Shown: positions 57,951-64,000 of the stretch, piece after piece
Position numbering within the stretch: position 1 is the first letter of the stretch
Layout of the letters: every line of letters starts with the position of its first letter
Origin: Apodospora peruviana
Lineage: Eukaryota; Ascomycota; Sordariomycetes; Sordariales; Lasiosphaeriaceae
Assembly: GCA_033439685.1 (NCBI GenBank)
Contig: JAUEDM010000009.1
Location: forward strand, 434,001 to 498,000
DNA: 64,000 bases
Direction of reading: 5' to 3'
Made by a program: the position numbers and the translations under genes
Notes under the pieces: model-generated
What the model saw: only the letters and a program-made list of their open reading frames with translations
The model's database searches: none
What the model was told of the DNA's origin: nothing

Positions 57951-59135
57951 TATTGGGAGAGTCGCTTTGTAAGCCCCCCAATAAAGGGCGATCGCGCGGT
58001 TGCACAATTTCGCCTCCCAGCGTCTGCACTGCTGCCCCTCCATCCAAGTCATTTGGACCAATTCACACGCCTGCAAAGCACTTTTTACATGCCTTTCTAT
58101 TTTGCGCTGTGATAACATCCACGAACTTCTTTCCATTTCTTGCAATTGCAACCAACAATGACTATGCTTCCACCTGGTTGCTATCGTTTCCCACATCTCC
58201 GCCACCACTTGGCCAGACAATGACAAGGCCTTGAGTATGGGACAGCTAACACCGAGTAGGCCAGCCTGTTAAAGCCAGAGGGAATTGGAGTAATGAATAC
58301 CGGCATACGAGTATGCCGGTTTTAAATGGCAGTCTTGAGACGACGGAAAGAATGAGAGCGGATAAACAGGAGGCCTCTTGAGGTACGACTAGCTGTCCCA
58401 GCCATCCAAGGTGTGACTTCTGGAATGCCCGGAGACTCGAGTATTGAGACATAGAAACCCGCTTCTATCTGCGCTTGTTCCTGAGAAAAAAGAATGTCTG
58501 CCAACAACACTTAAAGTGAATTCAGTTCGAAGCCAAGCAAGGTCACGTTGCTCCTCAATGCGAAAAGTATCACGGAGGGCAGTGATCTGAGAACAAGACA
58601 CGGCCAGTAATGGAGCTGGGGGTATCATTGCCGCATATATTTTTCGCGAAATCGAGCATAGCTTAGTGAAAATTGATCTCAATCATCGTTGCGGTTCGCA
58701 AAACCGCTTTTTCGCTCGACTGGCGACTTCATTTCAACCTTGCGCCTGATCCTGCTACCACGTGTTCTTGCGCCTTTCATCCCATCAAGAGATAAACAAG
58801 GCCCTAGTCTCCCTCGTGCGCTTGCCATTCACTAGCTCTCCCATTCGCAGCAACTGCGCGCGCCCACCAACTTCGCTACCCTCTTGAGCGCGCATCTAAT
58901 TCTAACCTGCTTCGAAAATCCCGCGCGACGCCATACAAGACATATCCAGCCGTGAAGCTTTACCAAGATCTCTTTCCAAGAAGACCTGCAAATTTTCCAC
59001 GCTTTTCCACGCGCTTCTCAGACCCTCGTGAGTCGTGCGCGACTTCTGCCCACCACGTCGCCGACCCTACATCGCATCTCCAATCTCACCTCCCATTCCA
59101 ATTTCAAAAACATCACACCGACAGAAGAATGAAAG

Positions 59136-62100
59136 ATGCCATTCTACAGCTACAAAAACTCACCCGCCAAGAGCAAAAAGGCTCGATTCTCAACGGTGGC
59201 CTCGTCGACGAACAACGACAACCACGATGAAGCGACCGCCCACGTCCACCCAAGCATCGCGCGCGCGTTCCCGAAGCTGCGATTGGATACCTATTTGGGA
59301 AGACAGATGGACCCAGGACCTCCCCTGTTGCAGCCAGAATCCTGCCCGCTGTTCATCGACGTCTCTGATGGCTCGGGCGACGAGAAGGAGCAGCGCCTGA
59401 AGGCAAGCAGGCTAAAGGGGAAAGACTACTATCTCAAGCAGCGGGAGTGTACTCCGCCGCTGGAGGCTGCGCCCTTTTGGGCTGGTACGTCCATTCTTCG
59501 TTTTCTCTGTGCGCTTGTTCTGCTTGCTGACGTCGGAAATAGATGGAATCACACCGCTGCCGCCGCCGATCGAACCAAACCCTGACTACCACAAGCGGTC
59601 TCCTAATAAAGTAAGTATTTTTTCTTTCATTTAGTTTGTCCACTGTAATAGAGTAAAAAATACTGATGTGAATGAAATTTTTAGTACACGAAGTTGACCG
59701 AAGCTCTCGCCCGCGAAGACGCTGAGTTACGCGCCGAGAGAAAGATCAAGAGGATGGAGTTGAAGGCTGCCAGGACTGCCAGAGAGAACAGGGAGACTCC
59801 GATCCTCAAAGAAGGAGGAACACAAACAGATACTCTACACAATCATGGAGCGCAGTCTGGCAATGAGATCATTCACACCGCGGCGGCGGGAGCACAAAGT
59901 CTCAGTAAATTATGCGAACCTTTCATAAACAGGTCGCCGATCAAGATTGTTTTGTTTAACCGGCCGTCAAAAATGTTGTCCGAACGGACGGGCGGATCGG
60001 ATGGCGACGATGAGCGTGGGGATGTATCTGATCCCAAAGATGGAGATGCCCATGATGATGATACCGAGATGAGAGACGGCAGTGAGCGGGAGGAGACGGA
60101 AAATCAGGGAAGCGAGGAGGTACAAGACTTTCCTGCTGACGCCAGACCCCCCATCAGACCTCCCATCAGGATTGTCATTGTTAACAAGTCATTCGCGCCG
60201 GAGCCTGAGATTCGAGTTGAGGAGGAAAAAGCTGATTATGCCGACGACGAAGACGAGGATGTTGACAACGGCGTTGATACCGCGCGTAAGGCTGCTTTTA
60301 CTGCTGAACAGGATGCCACGGGAAGCGCCAATGCAGGTAATACTATCGCCACTCCCATAATCCCAGACGAGGGAGGCGTCGTCAATACCGCCTCTCCCAT
60401 TGTGGACGAAAACACAGACGACGTCCAGAACCTCGCCGTCCCGCCACCGAGACCCACTCCTGTCCGCCAGAGCAAGGCACGAAAGAAGCGAGTCACACGC
60501 CCAATCAGGCTATCTGCAGTCCGCAGGAGCTTACGGAGCGGCAAGACCAGCGGTATCACCATTTCCACCACCTCTAGCAGCGCCGCCAGAGCTGAGGAAG
60601 ACAACGCGGTTTCCGCACACGCCGCTCCCGCAATCGAGAAAAAAGCGGCATCTATCGCTTCAACTGATGCAGCAGCCAATAACGAGGAAGCACTCACTGC
60701 CACTTATGAGGTAGCTGATGGAAGTGCAAAAGCGGCGGTTGCCGCTGTCGCTACATCAAAACCGAGTCCCGTGGTTGCTGTCACTATCCAGCCTAGAAGG
60801 TCAACACGAGCATCTACAGCTCGCGCGAGAGGCCACCAGGGAGAGTCTATGAGTGGTCCAGTGGCGGAGACCAACAGCACGACAGCAAATGAGGATGAGC
60901 AGGTCCCCGTTACCACCAATCCCAATAATGTGGAGAATGAGGTTGTGGAGGACTGTATTACTGTCGCTCAGGCTCCCATCACCAAGCCAAACAAAGTGAC
61001 CACCACGGTCCCTACAACAAGACTCAGCCCTATTACTCCCGTCCGGGTAAACACCCGCTCAGCACGACAGTCAACTCTCCGCACAAGGGCAGGCCTCCGT
61101 AGCCAGACACCCGGTCTTGCAACTGCCGCGGATAACGCTTCAAATGACCATGCACAGGTTCTCACGTTCGCAGTCGAGGCAGACGAGACCTTGACTGCCG
61201 CTACCAATGTCGACGAATTCACTGCTGCCACCGCAAAGAACAAGGCGCCAGCCGCGAATCCCATTGCTCCCGTCCGCCCAAAGACGAAAGCAACACCACC
61301 AGCGCGAAAATCCAGTTCCACTGCTCTTACAAGAGTTACAAGAAGCAAAACTGCCGATGTTCTGCCAACATCCAACGGCGCAGCAACTGAAGAAGAGACT
61401 ATTGCCCTGATTACCAGAGCTGCAACGGAAGCAGTTGAGATGATTCTAACCCTTGTTGATGCTGAAAATATGGACGAGAGAACCCCAGCAGCTGTCGACG
61501 CTGAGGAATCGGAAGACAACACCATCATCGTAGCGGACCCAACGCTCCCTGCTGCAAGCACCAGATCAACTCGGTTAAAGTCGCGGTCTAGACTTGTCCC
61601 AGCTGTGGAGATGCCAACCCCGGCTGATACTACACATGGCAACGAGAGCCCTGCGGCTGTCGGCGAGACCATCATCCTCACGGACCCAGCCGCCCCTACT
61701 GCAAGCACCAGAACAACGCGCTCCAAATCACCCTCTTCGCTTATCCCAAGCCTCGAGCACGACGAACTAACCACCACCACCAGCAATGGCACTGCCAAGA
61801 AAACCAAAGCCTTTGATGATCTCCACCGCCAGACCAGCAGCAACAGAACAACCCGCTCAGGAGCCCGCTCCTCCACCGTTCCTAATATCCCTGTAAAGAA
61901 GACCAAACGCAAACGCGTCAACAGCCCAGACAACAATACCAACGCAACAGCTACCAGCAGTACCAGCAGCCGCACGGGCAAGCAAAAAAAGAAGTCGACG
62001 ACCGTGCCTGGTTGGGTTATCACTTCCGCGGCTACCAATACGGCCGAGGATCAAATCGCAGCGGTGGTCAGCGCCTCGCAACAGAGGGCATCAGTTGCTG

Positions 62101-62387
62101 CTTTCAGCAGCAGAAGCACGCGGTCAGCATCGCGGGGGACATCCCTTCTTGGAGCCGTTGACAGCGGGCTCGCAAATGAACAGAGCGCTGTCCCTGGTGC
62201 GAACGAGCAGTCCACCACAACAACGCCTGCTCCTTCGAGTGCCGCTACTGCTAGCGACCGGACAACAAAATCTACTTCTAGACGGGTGTCATCGTCAGCA
62301 TCGTCATCGCTCACGGTTCGGGAATCGACGGTTCGCGCACGAGTTGATCGTGATTCTACCGGGCAGCCTAAGGCTAGACGTCGTTAG
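59136..62387 (+). CDS. Large low-complexity basic/Ser-Thr-Ala protein of unknown function
   Basis: Three exons, 59136-59484, 59543-59610 and 59685-62387, give 1039 aa. The ordered N-terminus (about 1-190) includes a charged helix (EDAELRAERKIKRMELKAAR). Two similar short motifs follow: RSPIKIVLFNRPSKM and RPPIRIVIVNKSFAPE. The rest is disordered, rich in Ala/Thr/Ser/Glu, and punctuated by at least a dozen copies of a basic motif of the type S/T-T-R-x-x-x-S/T-R (for example STRSTRLKSRSR, TTRSKSPSS, STRSASRGT). Such motifs suggest a nucleic-acid-binding or chromatin-linked nuclear protein. That is an inference; no domain is recognised. Confidence 0.8.
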
Positions 62388-63775
62388 CTGAGCTTGAGCG
62401 AGAGATTGCTCATGTCAAAGGTTGGGATGATGACTGACCTGTGGAGTCTGCTTGAGATATGAAGATAGGAAAGATATGTTGGGTTTTATGTTGGATATTT
62501 TTGTTCGGGGTATACTCAGTCTAATGGAGGAAGGGTGCCTTCTGTTTCAGAGTCGGATTCAGTTTGCTTTTCATCCGGGTGGAACTTAACAGGGCAGATT
62601 ACAGGATGGATGGGATTCAGGAGCACAGCTGGCTTTTGCGTGGGTTTTGGGAGTCGGGCAAGTGATTTCCCTCCCAAAGCAGCTATAAAAAAATGGGTGG
62701 TTATGGCGTTGCTGGCTGTGATTTTCAGAACAGACGCAGCACAAAGGAGAACATGTTGGATTTCTGTTGGATGTTTTCAGTTCGAGTATATTACCCGTCT
62801 GATGGAAGCAGGTGCTTTTTGGTTGGAAGATGAACCAATAAAGATTTTCTCCAGCATCTACCTTTCTGGGTAATGCTTGTCATCGTGGAGAGCTTCTGGT
62901 TGGATGGGATGGCGGATGCAAGCATAGCTCAGTCACCAGGTAAGCTTCGGGAAGGAGCTCTTCTCGTTTGGTGACGATGGGAAAAAGGTTTAGGACCGTG
63001 ACAGGGACTTACGTGGAGCATAAACAGGAGCAAATATATCAGTGAGCGAGCTAGTGGTTGCTGCTCAATTCTCTTGTTGGTAAATAGCTGTACATAAATC
63101 GCTTTGTGGTATAATCGAGCGGAGTCATGTAGCACTTGGAAAGATAGGTGGCCAAGCCAATCAACTACTCAAATAGCAAAGTTTGGCTGAATGACATACA
63201 GAACTCCATGGAAAGTTTTCCCCCCGAAACAAGGGAGATGGAATACTGGTCAGCCCGTCCATATAAAGCAAAGTTGGGCCACCCAGTTAAGTGTAACTTT
63301 GATCAACTCACTTCTACAAGCACGTGTATTCCCATGTCTTTGTACGGTTCAGTATTATGATTTCTACATTATGTACCCTGGCTAACCCTTGTGAAGATCT
63401 CTCTTGATCTTTGTGAAATTGTGTAACTATAGATATATTTATTCCTAGCTATCCGGTTAAATATACGATCTCTCGTCATCCAAATGACTGCATACAAAGT
63501 GAGTTTTCCAAAGATGGTATCTACTCCCTGCGTATGTTGTCTTCCGGGGTTGGGCCAACTCCTGGCCTTGGTCGGCCATTTCCTTGACGAAACCCAAACT
63601 CTATATGCCCCCTGGATTCTTATATTATTCGTGCTCCTCTACTTGCCCCTCAGATTGTTGCTTGGTTATTAAGTCTTGTGGAACGTTAACTTGATACTGT
63701 TTGATGAGGACAGGGATTTCGCAGCGAGTCTTATTTGCCGGCTTCTTTTAAGGAGAGACTTGTAAATAGTATAGT
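62388..63775. other. Intergenic with a diverged direct duplication
   Basis: Segments at about 62489-62550 and 62754-62825 are similar (TGTTGGAT, then T-rich, GTATA, TAATGGAGGAAGGGTGC versus TGATGGAAGCAGGTGC). No gene is supported. Confidence 0.5.
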
Positions 63776-64000
63776 TTAATCCTCTTTTTCCAAGTGTTGT
63801 TTACCAAGAGTCGTTAATATGGTCGCTGCTACCCCAGTCGTTTTTTTGCAATCATTATTATCCGCCTGGTTGTCATCTGCCGGGTTGCTATCCGCCATGT
63901 TATTATCCCCCCCGTTATCATCCACCTCGTCGTTGTCCAAGTCGCCGTAATCCGAGTAACCGTAATCCGACTCCTCGCAATTCGTGTCGTATTGGTCAAA
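63776..64000 (-). CDS. Partial acidic Asp/Asn-rich reading frame cut by window edge
   Basis: The minus-strand frame is open from the window edge to a TAA at 63778-63776 (74 codons). It has a repetitive DYGYSDYGDLDNDE, then N/D-rich composition. No start lies inside the window. It is probably the 3' end of a gene extending right, but low complexity makes this uncertain. Confidence 0.4.
   Translation of the reverse strand, partial: FDQYDTNCEESDYGYSDYGDLDNDEVDDNGGDNNMADSNPADDNQADNNDCKKTTGVAATILTTLGKQHLEKED

Larger units (their letters stand above)
56517..59135. other. Intergenic with repeats and a tRNA-like element
   Basis: This 2.6-kb gap contains an imperfect tandem repeat (56755-56900), a tRNA-like element (57825-57960) and a TC-rich promoter-like region before 59136. 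A short inverted repeat, ATACCGGCATACGAGTATGCCGGT, lies at about 58298. No protein gene is supported. Confidence 0.5.

Overview
The window is nuclear DNA of a filamentous ascomycete (Pezizomycotina-type). Genes carry several short introns (about 50-130 nt) with GTAAGT/GTACGT-like donors. The gene families (HET domain, DUF7708, DUF7025-AAA ATPase, fungal DyP peroxidase, AA5 copper-radical oxidase, MUP1-like permease) are typical of that group. I could not place it to genus from sequence alone. Exon borders below were deduced by hand from splice signals and reading frame, without transcript data.

Layout. 0-9 kb: a Bos1-type SNARE (-), an unrecognised 435-aa protein (-) and, divergent from it, a very large tyrosinase-type protein (+) whose frame is broken in the middle. 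9.5-18.5 kb: a secreted protein made of exon-sized repeats (-), a membrane-anchored galactose-oxidase-like enzyme with an F5/8-type C domain (-), and a DyP peroxidase (+). With the tyrosinase, this puts three metal-dependent oxidative enzymes within about 14 kb. 18.7-28.7 kb: a DUF7708 protein (-), a DUF7025-AAA ATPase with a 4-nt microexon (+) and a Zn2Cys6-HET protein (-), a group that suggests signalling or self/non-self functions. 30.7-41.6 kb: a DUF2235 hydrolase-like gene (+, disturbed frame), a coiled-coil protein with Leu-Pro repeats (+), a methionine-permease-like transporter (+) and an alpha/beta hydrolase (+).

42-50 kb is the most unusual part. An unrecognised 427-aa protein (-) is divergent from two same-strand genes that look like helical, alpha-pore-forming-toxin-type proteins (475 and 874 aa). 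Each of these two has an internal hydrophobic segment between long helices and carries its own in-frame tandem repeat near the C-terminal side. Coding-like sequence lies between them.

50-59 kb is gene-poor. It holds several tRNA-like elements, four of which share a TATA-containing leader, plus a strong inverted repeat and an acidic low-complexity gene. 59-62.4 kb carries a 1039-aa low-complexity basic/Ser-Thr protein. The right edge cuts an acidic Asp/Asn-rich reading frame (-).

A recurrent oddity is that three genes (tyrosinase, DUF2235, the larger toxin-like gene) show places where the apparent coding frame jumps, always in the sense of one missing base. This points either to a systematic sequence or assembly error or to real decay.
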